A DNA stretch of 64,000 nucleotides from assembly GCF_900107665.1 (NCBI RefSeq), contig NZ_FNQT01000004.1:62001-126000 (forward strand), in the 5' to 3' direction. The notes below the pieces were generated by a model that ran no database searches, was not told where the DNA came from, and worked only from the letters and a program-made list of their open reading frames with translations. Made by a program: the position numbers and the translations under genes. This DNA comes from Haloplanus vescus. GTDB lineage: Archaea > Halobacteriota > Halobacteria > Halobacteriales > Haloferacaceae. Of this stretch, positions 53,495 through 61,914 are shown piece by piece (the stretch's first letter is position 1; each line of letters begins with the position of its first letter).

Positions 53495-53504
53495 GTTTTT
53501 AGTA
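53495..53504 (+). promoter_or_regulatory. TATA box of cdc6 no. 1
   Basis: GTTTTTAGTA lies 31-40 bp before the ATG at 53535, directly after the inverted initiator-like repeat, so a protein bound to the repeat could block it. Confidence 0.45.
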
Positions 53505-53534
53505 CTAGCCAGAAAACCAGTCTATCAATCAAAG

Positions 53535-54563
53535 ATGATCCGCGATGCTCGCGTTCTCCGCGCCGGGTTCGTCCCTCGGGAAGTTGAGCATCGCGACGCC
53601 GAAGTTAACCACCTCTCCAGCGTTCTTGAGCCCATCACGAACGGGGAACCCGCCGACACAGCCATCGTCACTGGACCCAGCGGCGCCGGCAAGACCTGCA
53701 TCTCGCAGTTCGTCACCGAACGACTCCGGGAAGAGGTCCTCGACGTCGAGACCACCTACGTCAACTGCTGGCGCAACTACACGCGGTTCCGCACGCTCTA
53801 CCAGATCCTCGACGACCTCGGCGCGACCATCGACATCCACCGACAATCGACGCCGCACGACGAACTCGTCGACCGCCTCCAGCAGCACGACGGCCCGCGA
53901 ACCGTCGTCATTCTCGACGAGGTCGACCAACTGGAGGACCCCAGCGTCATCTACGACCTCCACAGCCTCCCGCAGTTTGCGATCATCTGCATCGCGAACA
54001 AGGAGGAGGAGCTGTTCAGCCGCGTCGACGACCGGCTCGTGAGTCGGCTCCGTTCGAGTGAACACGTCCGGATGGACAAGTACCACGACGAGCAGCTGTA
54101 CGACATTCTGAGTGCGCGGGCGAAGTGGGGCCTCGATGAGGACGTCATCACCGACGACCAGCTCTACCGGATCGCCGACGCGGCCGCCGGCGACGCCCGC
54201 CTCGCAATCGGCATCCTCCGAACAGCCGCCGGCAAGGCCGATCGTGAGAACCACGAGCGCATCACCGACGATATTCTCCTGGACGCCGCCGAGGATGCTC
54301 GGGCCCAGATCAAGCAGAAGAGCCTCGACTCGCTCACGCCGCACCAGCGCGTCGTCTACGACATCGTTCGCGAGCACGGCCCGGTCGGGCCGAGCGAGAT
54401 TCACGAGCGCTATACCGAGGACGTCGATGACCCACGGACGAAGCGGACTATCCGCACGTATCTCTCGAAGATGGAGCAGTACAACCTCCTCGAGGCGGAA
54501 GGCACGAGTCGGGATCGAGAGTACTCGCTCGTCGATTCGGCAGCTGCATCGCCGATGCAGTGA
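53535..54563 (+). CDS. Orc1/Cdc6-family initiator no. 1
   Basis: A 342-residue AAA+ protein. Walker A GPSGAGKT lies near 47-54, Walker B VVILDEVDQL near 120-129, the sensor 1 region AIICIANKEEEL near 147, and an arginine-bearing RLVSRLRSSE near 165. A C-terminal winged helix (about 265-335) begins SLTPHQRVVYDIV. It lacks the acidic N-terminal extension seen in the second initiator. Orc1/Cdc6 proteins load the MCM helicase at origins, and some act as transcription regulators of damage genes. It is convergent with the SRAP gene (18 bp between stops). Confidence 0.93.
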   Translation: MIRDARVLRAGFVPREVEHRDAEVNHLSSVLEPITNGEPADTAIVTGPSGAGKTCISQFVTERLREEVLDVETTYVNCWRNYTRFRTLYQILDDLGATIDIHRQSTPHDELVDRLQQHDGPRTVVILDEVDQLEDPSVIYDLHSLPQFAIICIANKEEELFSRVDDRLVSRLRSSEHVRMDKYHDEQLYDILSARAKWGLDEDVITDDQLYRIADAAAGDARLAIGILRTAAGKADRENHERITDDILLDAAEDARAQIKQKSLDSLTPHQRVVYDIVREHGPVGPSEIHERYTEDVDDPRTKRTIRTYLSKMEQYNLLEAEGTSRDREYSLVDSAAASPMQ

Positions 54564-54581
54564 CCGTGACGCCGTCAGCTA

Positions 54582-55268
54582 TCAGGAACTGAACTCGCCG
54601 AGGCCCGATTGCTCGTGGTCCAGCGGCTCGATGACCTGGGGATCGTCGTTGCCAGGGTTGTTGACTCGCGTCGAGATCTCATAAGCGTCTAGGTCGTCCT
54701 TCGGGTACGGCTGGCACAGTTCCTTGCGGGTGTCCGGGTCTGCGGCGAGCCAGTCGGACTCGGCGTCCTGCGGGAGGACGACCGGCATCCGGTCGTGGAT
54801 TGAGTTCATCAGGTCGTTCGGCTCCGTCGTGAGAATCGTGACGCACGAGATCGTCTCGTCGTCGCCCTCCCAGACGTCCCAGAGCCCAGCCATCGCGAAT
54901 GCGGGGTCGTCCTCCCGGTAAATCCGGTAGGGCTGCTTCGACCCGCCGTTCGGCGATTTCCATTCGTAGAACCCTGACGAGGGGACGAGGCAGGGACGTG
55001 ATTTCCACGCCCGCTCGAAGACGCGTTTCTCGTCGGCAGTCTCGGAGCGAGCGTTGATGATGCCCTCCTCGGGCTCGTCCGCCCAGAACGGAATCAACCC
55101 CCAGTGGTAGGCGTCAATCTCGTCGGAGGCCTCGTTCGTGATGATGTGGAGGTCGTCGCCAGGCGCGATGTTGTATCGGGGTGTGTACCCGCCGTCCGCG
55201 ACGACCTCGGCATCGAAGCGGGCCTCGAGGTCTGCTTGGTCGATGAAGAGCGAGTTTCGGCCACACAT
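54582..55268 (-). CDS. SRAP/HMCES (YedK) DNA-crosslink protein
   Basis: A 228-residue SOS-response-associated peptidase domain. The invariant start MCGR places Cys2 at the mature N-terminus. YNIAPGDDL near 33, the NARSET segment near 72, PSSGFYEWK near 92 and SIHDRMPVVL near 145 complete the active-site pattern. The protein forms a stable thiazolidine crosslink to abasic sites in single-stranded DNA. The start at 55268 is fixed by the Cys2 requirement, and a longer frame to 55412 is rejected. An inverted repeat of the TTAACCAACA family lies 69 bp upstream, in what was a divergent promoter region before an IS insertion. Confidence 0.95.
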   Translation of the reverse strand: MCGRNSLFIDQADLEARFDAEVVADGGYTPRYNIAPGDDLHIITNEASDEIDAYHWGLIPFWADEPEEGIINARSETADEKRVFERAWKSRPCLVPSSGFYEWKSPNGGSKQPYRIYREDDPAFAMAGLWDVWEGDDETISCVTILTTEPNDLMNSIHDRMPVVLPQDAESDWLAADPDTRKELCQPYPKDDLDAYEISTRVNNPGNDDPQVIEPLDHEQSGLGEFSS

Positions 55269-55336
55269 ACCGAGGAGTTCGGAGGGTAGCATCTTCAACG
55301 TAATCGCACAGGAACTTCGCGTCAGCGCCGATGTTC

Positions 55337-55378
55337 TTAACCAACAAACAGCCCCGGAAGATCCGGTGTGTTGGTTAA
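55337..55378. repeat. long inverted repeat, family copy 2
   Basis: TTAACCAACA (55337-55346) and TGTTGGTTAA (55369-55378) are perfect arms around a 22-bp spacer. It lies upstream of the SRAP gene. If the IS between 55536 and about 57100 is removed in thought, it falls between the divergent SRAP gene and the RecA-like/PolB operon and could serve both promoters. Confidence 0.85.
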
Positions 55379-55540
55379 CTGAGCAGCAGCGGAAATAGTC
55401 AATCGTCCGCAAAACACGACGACCGAGATTGGGCTGCCATCTATCTCGTGGCTTTCCTGAAACGCGGAAGCGCCACGGCGAAGCGTATCGGGACTGTGGA
55501 CAACTAGTAAACTCGCCCAGATCGCGCCCATTGACATCCT

Positions 55541-55560
55541 CCCATCCTTAGGGGAATGGG
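55541..55560. ncRNA. hairpin at IS right end, possible omega-RNA 3' part
   Basis: CCCATCCTTAGGGGAATGGG forms a short hairpin 23 bp beyond the tnpB stop. Right-end hairpins of IS605 elements are recognition structures, and the omega-RNA of TnpB is transcribed across the tnpB 3' end and this right end. The guide would be the flanking sequence below about 55536. The RNA itself is inferred from the family. Confidence 0.4.
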
Positions 55561-55582
55561 ATTCCTCCGGTGGGGATATTGG

Positions 55583-56899
55583 CTATGCCGCACCCACGGA
55601 GGCAAGTTTCCCCGTGCGAGTACTCCGGTTTGTGCGCTCCTCGTTGGGACTGGCCCTCTCGGGAGAGCGTGAGAACTCCGACCAAATGTGGTCGTCCCAC
55701 TTGAGGCGCACAGGCCGTGCCATCGACCCGACGTCCAGATTTACGCCAGCCTGTCGTTCGAGGAATGTCCGTGACGCACCGAGGTCGGCGTGCCCCTCGT
55801 AGCCACACGAACAGCGGAACACGTTGCCGTCCCGCTCCGTCTTCTCTCGTTCGCCACACACTGGACACTCCGCCGTCGTGTATGCTTCTGAGCGGACTTC
55901 GACCGTGATACCGTACTCCTCGGCGGTCGTGGCGAGACGATCGATGAACGAGCGATACGCCCAGAACTGGTGGGTTTTCTCGTTCACTTCCGCGCTCCAG
56001 TAGTCCACCAGCACGTCCGTAAGGTCGCCGACGTACACCGTATCGACACCTTCGTCGTATAGTCGCTCGATCAAATTCCGCACGAGAGCGTCTTGGGCGT
56101 GGTCGCGGCGGCGCGTTCGCTTGCGGTACAGGGATCGAATCCGCTGACTGCTGTTTCGGCCCTCTTGGAGTTTCGATTGGAGCCTCGCGATTTCTTCGGT
56201 GGTTTCACGGAAGCGGGCGAACAGGTCGCGTCCCTCGTAGAGATACTGCTGGCCGGTGGTGGTGGTACAAGCGACGAGGTTGTTCGCGCCTACATCCAGA
56301 GCAGCCGATTCGTCGGCTAGTGGTGAATCCTGTCGAGAATCCGGGACAGTGACAGGCTGAATGGCTCTGAACGTGTCGTCGATCTCGTCGAAGTACAGTT
56401 CCAATCGGCCCTGTTCGCCGTCCCACTTGGGAGCGCCGCAGACTTCGAGCCGTAGGCGGTCGTAGTAGCCAAGTCCGTACTCATCTTTCAGGTCTTGGCC
56501 GACCGGGATTTCGAGGCGACTCCGTTCACCAGTTTCGATGGTGTAGGAGTCATTACGGATGTACGTCCGCAACTCTCTACCGGCCTCCTCGTTGCCCCAG
56601 TAACCGGGCGGGGCGGCGTCCTCGCCATCTTCGCAGGCGGCGAAGAACGACCGCCACGCCTCGCTGTTCTTACGGATGACTTGTTGGGCAGTAGCGGAGC
56701 CGAGGACACCGACGTACTGTTTTCGGTAGTCGGCAGTATCCCATACGGAGTCGCCGTCGAAGAAGTTCTGACGGCGCTCGTAGTTCAGTTCGTTCCACAG
56801 GCTGGCGGAGGCGTCCAACAACTCGCGGAGCAGTTGCTCATCCTGCTCGGAGAGCGGTCGCACCGCGAACGTATTGGTTCGCCTCACGACAACAGACAT
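55583..56899 (-). CDS. tnpB: TnpB with altered RuvC-II motif
   Basis: A 438-residue TnpB protein. RuvC-I is [12 protein letters not shown] near 200-210 (Asp kept). The RuvC-II position, normally ...EDL, reads VYVGDLTD near 286, so Gly replaces the catalytic Glu. RuvC-III is GHADLGAS near 370 (Asp kept). A zinc finger lies between ([17 protein letters not shown]). TnpB is an RNA-guided DNA nuclease that helps retain IS605 elements. Loss of the Glu may weaken or abolish cleavage, although a neighbouring acid could compensate. The start at 56899 ([11 protein letters not shown]) is the usual family start; a GTG-initiated frame to 56968 would run into the divergent small gene. Confidence 0.92.
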   Translation of the reverse strand: MSVVVRRTNTFAVRPLSEQDEQLLRELLDASASLWNELNYERRQNFFDGDSVWDTADYRKQYVGVLGSATAQQVIRKNSEAWRSFFAACEDGEDAAPPGYWGNEEAGRELRTYIRNDSYTIETGERSRLEIPVGQDLKDEYGLGYYDRLRLEVCGAPKWDGEQGRLELYFDEIDDTFRAIQPVTVPDSRQDSPLADESAALDVGANNLVACTTTTGQQYLYEGRDLFARFRETTEEIARLQSKLQEGRNSSQRIRSLYRKRTRRRDHAQDALVRNLIERLYDEGVDTVYVGDLTDVLVDYWSAEVNEKTHQFWAYRSFIDRLATTAEEYGITVEVRSEAYTTAECPVCGEREKTERDGNVFRCSCGYEGHADLGASRTFLERQAGVNLDVGSMARPVRLKWDDHIWSEFSRSPERASPNEERTNRSTRTGKLASVGAA

Positions 56900-56937
56900 T
56901 TGTTTCTGAATGTCTAAATGTCTTTTGGACACAAACG

Positions 56938-57081
56938 ATGCGACCGAACATCGACATCTCGCACACACTGAATGGGCGGGTGAAAGACTACGCCGAACAA
57001 GAGGACAAGCACCTCGAAGAAGCCTATCAAGAGATTATCGAAGCCGGTCTAGAGGCGGTGGAAAATCCAGACAAGCCGTAG
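56938..57081 (+). CDS. 47-aa RHH-like protein of the TnpB element
   Basis: A 47-residue protein reading [20 protein letters not shown], then a charged helix and [13 protein letters not shown]. The strand followed by two helices fits a ribbon-helix-helix regulator. It is divergent from tnpB with only 38 bp between starts, so it could repress the tnpB promoter. Confidence 0.6.
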   Translation: MRPNIDISHTLNGRVKDYAEQEDKHLEEAYQEIIEAGLEAVENPDKP

Positions 57082-57277
57082 CACCTGGATTGTGGGGCCG
57101 TGTTGTCGCTCAGACCCAGCCTGAAAGGATGGGCCCACTCGCTACGAACCATCCGAACCAAGGTCATTCTGGAAGCCTTCTCGGAAACCTTCGGACGGTC
57201 GCCAAAATCCAGCGCCTGAGTCCGATTTACCGCATTACTCAGTCATTCCTTGGAAATGCGGAAGCGACACGCCGCGG

Positions 57278-57286
57278 CTTATCTGG
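57278..57286 (+). promoter_or_regulatory. TATA-like element of the RecA-like/PolB operon
   Basis: CTTATCTGG lies 22-30 bp before the ATG at 57308, which fits a leaderless start. The rest of the 57082-57307 gap shows no gene and is probably the part of the divergent control region left on this side of the IS. Confidence 0.45.
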
Positions 57287-57307
57287 TACGTGGCCATCTA
57301 TTGGAGT

Positions 57308-58255
57308 ATGCCCGACCGCTCCACATCGACGTCGAACCGATTGGCGGTAGACCAGCCAACACGGAGCGCTGACCGCAACCAGAATCTGGCTAATCAAGCC
57401 GACCCCGCGACGGACGGAATGCTGCTTCCCTCCCTTGAGGACGGTATAACTCTCCTTGATGTCGAAGGTGATCGGGGTGTACCGATTCTTCAGTCATTGG
57501 TACTCGATCATCTCCTCTTACATGACGGGCCCGCTTTCTGGATTGACGCAAACGGCCATGCGACGACGGCCACGCTGACGCAGATAGCCCCCAGTCAACG
57601 GTTGCTCAACCGAATCCACGTGGCACGCGGATTTACCGCCTACCAGCACTACGGTGCCAGCTGTGATCTCCCGACGGCAGTGAACAAGTCGATCCAGATG
57701 TCCACCACCGACGCCGGCCCGGCCGGTCGACAACCGAGTCGCGACGAGGACACGTCGTCCCACACGCCCGCTCTCATCGTCGCGCCGGCCGTCGACGCCC
57801 AGTACCGCGCCGACGATACCCTCGGCGAGACTCACGCGAAAACCCTCCAGGCCCGAACCCTCGCCCGGCTAGTGACCTACGCCGAGGGGTATGACATCCC
57901 GGTGCTCGTTACGCGAAACGAACGAAACGAATTCACCGAATCAATCGCGACGGTCGCCGACCACCACCTGGAGTGCGAGCAAACCCGGATGGGGCCGCGG
58001 GTCGTCGGCGAGGACTTCGAGACGCTCGTCTATCCCGTCGACGACGGCGCGTACTACCAGACGACGTTCGCGTACTGGCGGCAGCTGCTCGCGGCACGCG
58101 CCACGCAGGTCGGCGTGGAACCGACGACGCCGGCGCCGTCGACGCCGACTCCCAAAGGCGTCGGGACGGGCGTCACAGCTGACGGTGAGACGGTGTCGGC
58201 TACCGCGAATCCCCTGCTCGATGCGTGGACCGCGACCGGAACAGGAGGTCGATAG
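57308..58255 (+). CDS. RecA-fold protein without P-loop (mutasome-type partner)
   Basis: A 315-residue protein with the outline of a RadA/RecA core. DGPAFWIDANGHATTATL near 75-92 sits where Walker A should be but lacks the GxxxxGK[ST] signature. ARGFTAYQHYGASC is near 110. PALIVAPAVDAQYRADD near 155-172 stands in for Walker B, and DIPVLVTRNERNEF follows near 195. It is probably ATP-inactive. The C-terminal 40 residues are a Pro/Thr-rich tail. It is followed 2 bp later by a small gene and then a PolB. Inactive RecA paralogues next to a translesion polymerase parallel the bacterial ImuA-ImuB-DnaE2 mutasome, and that comparison is inferred. An upstream GTG at 57290 is possible. Confidence 0.8.
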   Translation: MPDRSTSTSNRLAVDQPTRSADRNQNLANQADPATDGMLLPSLEDGITLLDVEGDRGVPILQSLVLDHLLLHDGPAFWIDANGHATTATLTQIAPSQRLLNRIHVARGFTAYQHYGASCDLPTAVNKSIQMSTTDAGPAGRQPSRDEDTSSHTPALIVAPAVDAQYRADDTLGETHAKTLQARTLARLVTYAEGYDIPVLVTRNERNEFTESIATVADHHLECEQTRMGPRVVGEDFETLVYPVDDGAYYQTTFAYWRQLLAARATQVGVEPTTPAPSTPTPKGVGTGVTADGETVSATANPLLDAWTATGTGGR

Positions 58256-58257
58256 CG

Positions 58258-58563
58258 ATGGGGCGCACAAACCCGACGTACCGAGATGCGCTGCGGGCCA
58301 TCGAAGAGCGCTGGACGGAGTTCCGCCGGGCACTGCGGCGTCGCGACCAGCCGCGCTTCGACCGACTATTCGAGTACGCCCGCGAGCACGCCGACGCGAG
58401 CGGGCTGTTGAACCACCAGAACCCGCTGCTGCCGGCGCTACTCAGCATCGATCTCGAACAGGAGGCCCGCCTCGACGACCACGAGGAACGCCTCGAGGAG
58501 CTCGAAGCCGCGGTCGCAGCACGCGATGACCAGGAGAGTGCCCCACCGGACGCGAACCCGTGA
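58258..58563 (+). CDS. coiled-coil small protein between RecA-like and PolB genes
   Basis: A 101-residue protein with an Arg-rich N-terminal helical half (RDALRAIEERWTEFRRALRR) and a Glu/Leu coiled coil near 70-92 (LDDHEERLEELEAAVAAR). It starts 2 bp after the RecA-like stop and ends 2 bp before the PolB ATG. A scaffold linking the RecA-like protein and the polymerase, in the manner of a mutasome adaptor, is the most economical idea. I recognise no domain. Confidence 0.7.
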   Translation: MGRTNPTYRDALRAIEERWTEFRRALRRRDQPRFDRLFEYAREHADASGLLNHQNPLLPALLSIDLEQEARLDDHEERLEELEAAVAARDDQESAPPDANP

Positions 58564-58565
58564 CG

Positions 58566-60731
58566 ATGTCGTTCAGTATCGACTTTCTGGACGACGGCCG
58601 CGTCCTGGAGTGGGAGGCAACTGCCGACAGCGCCGTGGCGACCGAGCGCCAAGACTACACCCCACGCTTCTACGTCGCCGCTCGCGACCCTGATGCCGAC
58701 CTCGACCTCACGACACTCCAGTCGGTGTACGACCAGCACCCGGACGTCGTCGCGACCGAGATGGTTGCGCGACGCCCCGGCTTTCGACGAGACGAGGAGG
58801 CCGTTCTCGCAGTCGACGTTGCCCACATCGATCGCGTCACTCCACTCGCCCGGCAGGCACGCCAGCTGTCGGACTATCCAATCGGGGATCTCGCCTGTTT
58901 CAACGTCGACTTCTCGCGAGAGTTCCGGTACTGTCTGGAGACCGGCGCCGATCCGACGCCGGCGAGCGAGCTCTCGACGCTCCGTCTCAGCGTCCCGGTG
59001 ACCGAAACGAGCAACGACGTCTATGGGGAACTGTCTGTCGCCGGCGACACCGTCACCGGCTCGCCGACGGATATCCTGACCGCCGTCCAGGAGGTGCTCG
59101 AAGCACACGATCCGGACGTCCTGGTCTGCTCAACCAGCGAGATCGTCCCGACGCTGTACAAGATGGCGACGGACGCCGGCGTCGGCGACTTCTCGCTGAG
59201 TCGGTGGCCGGACGTCGACTACCAGCAGCTTGCGAGCCGGTCGACGTACTCGAGCTACGGTCGCGTCGGTCACTCACCGGCGCGGTACAACGTGCCCGGA
59301 CGGGCGATCATCGACGAGTCGAACACGTTCTTCTACGGGGAGACGAACCTCGAGGGCGTCATCGACCTCGTGTCGCGCTCGAAAAAGCCCGTCCAGGAGC
59401 TCGCGTGGGCGTCAATCGGGAACGTGCTGACGGCGATCCAGATCTGCGAGGCCCACGACCGCGGTGTCCTCGTCCCGTGGAACTCCTGGCGCCACGAGTT
59501 CTTCAAGCCGATGGGGACGCTCCACGACGCCGACCGTGGCGGCTTCATCTTCGCGCCCGAGGTCGGGCTTCACGAGAACGTCCACGAACTCGACTTCTCC
59601 TCGTTGTACCCGAACATCATCTGTACGCGGAACGTCTCACCGGACGTCATCCGGTGTGACTGCCACAGCGACCGCGACGACGTCCCCGGCCTCGGGTACT
59701 CGATCTGCGACGACCGGGGCTACCTTGTCGACGTGCTACAGCCGATCATCGACGCGCGCGACGAGATCAAGGCGGCCATTCGTCGCGAGAAGGAACGGAA
59801 CAACCCCGACGAGGACCGGCTGGTGGAACTCGAGGGACGGTCGGGAGCGCTGAAGTGGATCCTCGTCGCCTGCTTCGGCTATCAGGGATTCAGCAACGCG
59901 AAGTTCGGCCGCATTGAGTGCCACGAGGCGATTAACGCATTCGCTCGCGAAATTCTGCTGACGGCAAAACAGCAACTGGAAGCCGGCGGCTGGCGGGTCG
60001 TCCACGGCATCGTTGACTCCATCTGGGTGACCCCGGACCCTGACGTCGACGACGAGAACCGCGAAGACCTCAAAGCACTCGCGACGGCAATCACGGAAGA
60101 GGTCGAGATCCGGCTCGAACACGAAGCCCACTACGACTGGGTGGCGTTCGTGCCGCAGCGCGAGAGCGACGCCGGCGCGTTGACGAAGTACTTCGGGAAG
60201 GTCGCCGGCGACGACGATTTCAAGATACGCGGTATCGAAGCCCGGCAGCGCTCAACCCCACCGTTCATCGAGGACGTCCAGCGGGACTGTCTCGAACGGC
60301 TCGGTGCGACTAAATCTCCGGACACCGTACTCGACTGTCTTCAGGACGCGATCAAGCGCCTCCACGCTGGAACGGTGCCGGTCGAGCAGCTCGTCGAACG
60401 GAATCGTGTCTCCAAGCCGCTGGAAGGGTACACGCAGAATACGCAGAACGTGGCGGCGCTGAAGCGGGCTCGGGACCAGGACCTCGCCATCCACCCAGGA
60501 CAGGACATCGAGTACGTGGTCGTCGACGACGAGAAGAGCTCGCGAGAGCGGGTCGCGTTAGCCCACGAAGAGATAGAGTCGTACGATGCGTCGTACTACG
60601 AGACGCAACTCGTCAGAGCTGTCGAGAGTGTGCTGGCACCACTTGGCTGGGATCGGATGGAGATTCAACGCGAGATCGCGGAAACTCGGGAAACGGACTT
60701 GGACGCCTTCACCGAGATTGAGAGTGGTTAA
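58566..60731 (+). CDS. family-B DNA polymerase with degenerate exonuclease domain (PolB2-like)
   Basis: A 721-residue polymerase. Motif A ELDFSSLYPNII near 342-353 and motif B KWILVACFGYQGFSNAKFG near 430 are intact in outline. Motif C reads HGIVDSIWV near 480: the second Asp of the usual DTD is kept and the first is lost. The exonuclease motifs are not recognisable (LRLSVPV where DIE is expected), so no proofreading is expected. Such PolB proteins are linked to translesion synthesis. It is the last gene after the RecA-like and coiled-coil genes. The stop TAA lies inside inverted-repeat copy 3. ATG 58566 is preferred over GTG 58560. Confidence 0.9.
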   Translation: MSFSIDFLDDGRVLEWEATADSAVATERQDYTPRFYVAARDPDADLDLTTLQSVYDQHPDVVATEMVARRPGFRRDEEAVLAVDVAHIDRVTPLARQARQLSDYPIGDLACFNVDFSREFRYCLETGADPTPASELSTLRLSVPVTETSNDVYGELSVAGDTVTGSPTDILTAVQEVLEAHDPDVLVCSTSEIVPTLYKMATDAGVGDFSLSRWPDVDYQQLASRSTYSSYGRVGHSPARYNVPGRAIIDESNTFFYGETNLEGVIDLVSRSKKPVQELAWASIGNVLTAIQICEAHDRGVLVPWNSWRHEFFKPMGTLHDADRGGFIFAPEVGLHENVHELDFSSLYPNIICTRNVSPDVIRCDCHSDRDDVPGLGYSICDDRGYLVDVLQPIIDARDEIKAAIRREKERNNPDEDRLVELEGRSGALKWILVACFGYQGFSNAKFGRIECHEAINAFAREILLTAKQQLEAGGWRVVHGIVDSIWVTPDPDVDDENREDLKALATAITEEVEIRLEHEAHYDWVAFVPQRESDAGALTKYFGKVAGDDDFKIRGIEARQRSTPPFIEDVQRDCLERLGATKSPDTVLDCLQDAIKRLHAGTVPVEQLVERNRVSKPLEGYTQNTQNVAALKRARDQDLAIHPGQDIEYVVVDDEKSSRERVALAHEEIESYDASYYETQLVRAVESVLAPLGWDRMEIQREIAETRETDLDAFTEIESG

Positions 60732-60768
60732 CCAACACTATCGAGGTATCGGGAGGTTTGTTGGTTAA
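60728..60768. repeat. long inverted repeat, family copy 3
   Basis: TTAACCAACA (60728-60737) and TGTTGGTTAA (60759-60768) flank a 21-bp spacer. The left arm supplies the TAA stop of the PolB gene. Copies 2 and 3 therefore bracket the SRAP-IS-RecA-like-PolB block. Confidence 0.85.
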
Positions 60769-60815
60769 TACTGAGTGAAGACACGGAAGGGAGCTGGAGA
60801 GAATACCTCGCCCAC

Positions 60816-60835
60816 ACACCCCTCGTCCAGAGTGA
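60816..60835 (-). repeat. ORB-like repeat, inverted orientation
   Basis: The minus strand reads TCACTCTGGACGAGGGGTGT, identical to the copies at 61217 and 61526 but inverted. It is the outermost left member and faces the direct array, as origin-recognition boxes often do around an unwinding element. Confidence 0.85.
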
Positions 60836-60863
60836 AAACCAATCGGAGAGTGGGGTGAGGTCC

Positions 60864-60880
60864 ACGGGAAACGGGGGTTC
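60864..60880 (+). repeat. GGGAAACGGGGG element
   Basis: ACGGGAAACGGGGGTTC resembles the CGGAAACGTGGGG repeats at 63248, 63321 and 63387, on the other side of the initiator gene. It may be a weaker initiator-binding site. Confidence 0.5.
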
Positions 60881-61216
60881 TTGTGGGGAGAAAGCAACAG
60901 GAATCGCGGAAAGACTGCTTGAGACGGGAGAACACGGAGGAAATGGAACAGCGAACACGAGCAGCGGTTCGAAACCACCCGGACGAATGCCGCCTTCGTC
61001 CTCCTTCTTGTGCTGAATGCACTTGGGGAGTGGTAGGAGGTAGGTAGTAATAAAACCTCTAGGTAATACTATGGAGATTGGTATGTTTAGAGGATCTTCG
61101 ACTGTGTGACGACTGCTGTTCGAGGGATACTCGTCTCACGTCTTGTGATTTCGGTACTTTCCAGCCGACTCGTCGTGTGGTTTCCGCCGGGTCAACCGAG
61201 GGACTCTCGTAGCGTT

Positions 61217-61875
61217 TCACTCTGGACGAGGGGTGTGGGGGTTAGATTTCATCGTCCGCGTATTATGAGACGTTGAAGGAAAATCGTCATTCTGACTATT
61301 CGCCAACCAGCGAACCGGCATCAAAGCCGAAATCGGGATTGGTATCTCCCGATCTCCCTCATCACTCGGAATCAAGATACCCGATCCCGACAGTTCCGAT
61401 TGTACCCTGCTTTGCTTCGGCTGGAGATCTGACCTGTGTCTTCACTCTTGATTGGGGGTGCCGACGAACGCTCGTCAGCATCACTCGAGGTTCACACTTC
61501 ACTCCTGCTCGTCACACCTACGCTTTCACTCTGGACGAGGGGTGTCTGCCGTGCGTCAGACGTCCAGGGTCGATGTGTCCTCTCATAGAAATGATTGATT
61601 ACCAGGTTCGGGAGATACACTCTGGACGGGGGGTGTCGTCTCAACCAAGTACGCTGCTCCCGTATGGAGGGCTATTCACTCTTGACCAGGGGTGTGTCAA
61701 ACCCGCTCCAGTCTGGCGTTTTCACTCTGGATTGGGGGTGCCCGTCTGCGGCGGTAACTCTCGCTCCGAATCCGATTTCACTCGGGACCGACTCGACCCT
61801 TTGTGAGGATGATACGCCAGCGACAAAACATCAGAAGACGACCATAGCCCGATTTACACTCTGGTCGAGGTAGCC
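61217..61875 (+). repeat. ORB-like direct repeat array
   Basis: Six 20-bp copies follow the form TCACTCTKGAYNNGGGGTGY. They start at 61217, 61442, 61526, 61617 (first base A), 61676 and 61722. A degenerate seventh, ACACTCTGGTCGAGGTAGCC, starts at 61856. The copies share CACTCT at one end and a G-run plus TG at the other. Spacing shrinks toward the gene (225, 84, 91, 59, 46 bp). They are interpreted as origin-recognition boxes for the initiator encoded at 61915. The spacers are not unique-length and there are no cas genes, so this is not a CRISPR array. Confidence 0.88.
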
Positions 61876-61914
61876 AAATCATTAAGTAGGTCCCATCCGC
61901 GATATCTGATATTG

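Larger units (their letters stand above)
55536..57090 (-). mobile_element. IS605/IS1341-type element (TnpB only)
   Basis: The element carries a tnpB gene, a divergent RHH-like small gene and a hairpin-bearing right end, but no tnpA. It sits between the SRAP gene and the RecA-like gene. It probably came in later, because it separates a repair cassette from an inverted repeat that recurs at other repair genes. The left boundary is not defined and the end is approximate; such elements leave no target duplication. TnpB-only elements need a TnpA in trans. Confidence 0.75.
60769..61914. other. replication origin region left of cdc6 no. 2
   Basis: This 1.15-kb non-coding stretch precedes the second initiator gene. 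It holds one inverted and at least six direct copies of a 20-bp G-tailed repeat, a related GGGAAACGGGGG element, and AT-rich stretches (for example 61040-61090, around TAATAAAACCTCTAGGTAATAC) that could be the unwinding element. An array of G-ended repeats beside orc1/cdc6 is the hallmark of haloarchaeal origins. Short frames through the array on both strands are not genes. Confidence 0.85.

Noticed and set aside
56910-57350. A 146-residue plus-strand frame beside TnpB
   Set aside because: It overlaps the better-supported 47-aa RHH-like gene and runs past the element into the next control region.
60709-61022. Three overlapping minus-strand frames in the origin
   Set aside because: Overlapping frames in all phases with non-haloarchaeal composition, within the origin region; no start signal.
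61273-61806. A 177-residue open frame through the repeat array
   Set aside because: It translates the ORB-like repeats (recurring FTLD.GC patterns), so it is an artefact of the origin repeats.
61217-61875. CRISPR array
   Set aside because: Repeats are degenerate, spacing varies from 46 to 225 bp, and no cas genes are nearby. The match is to origin-recognition boxes.
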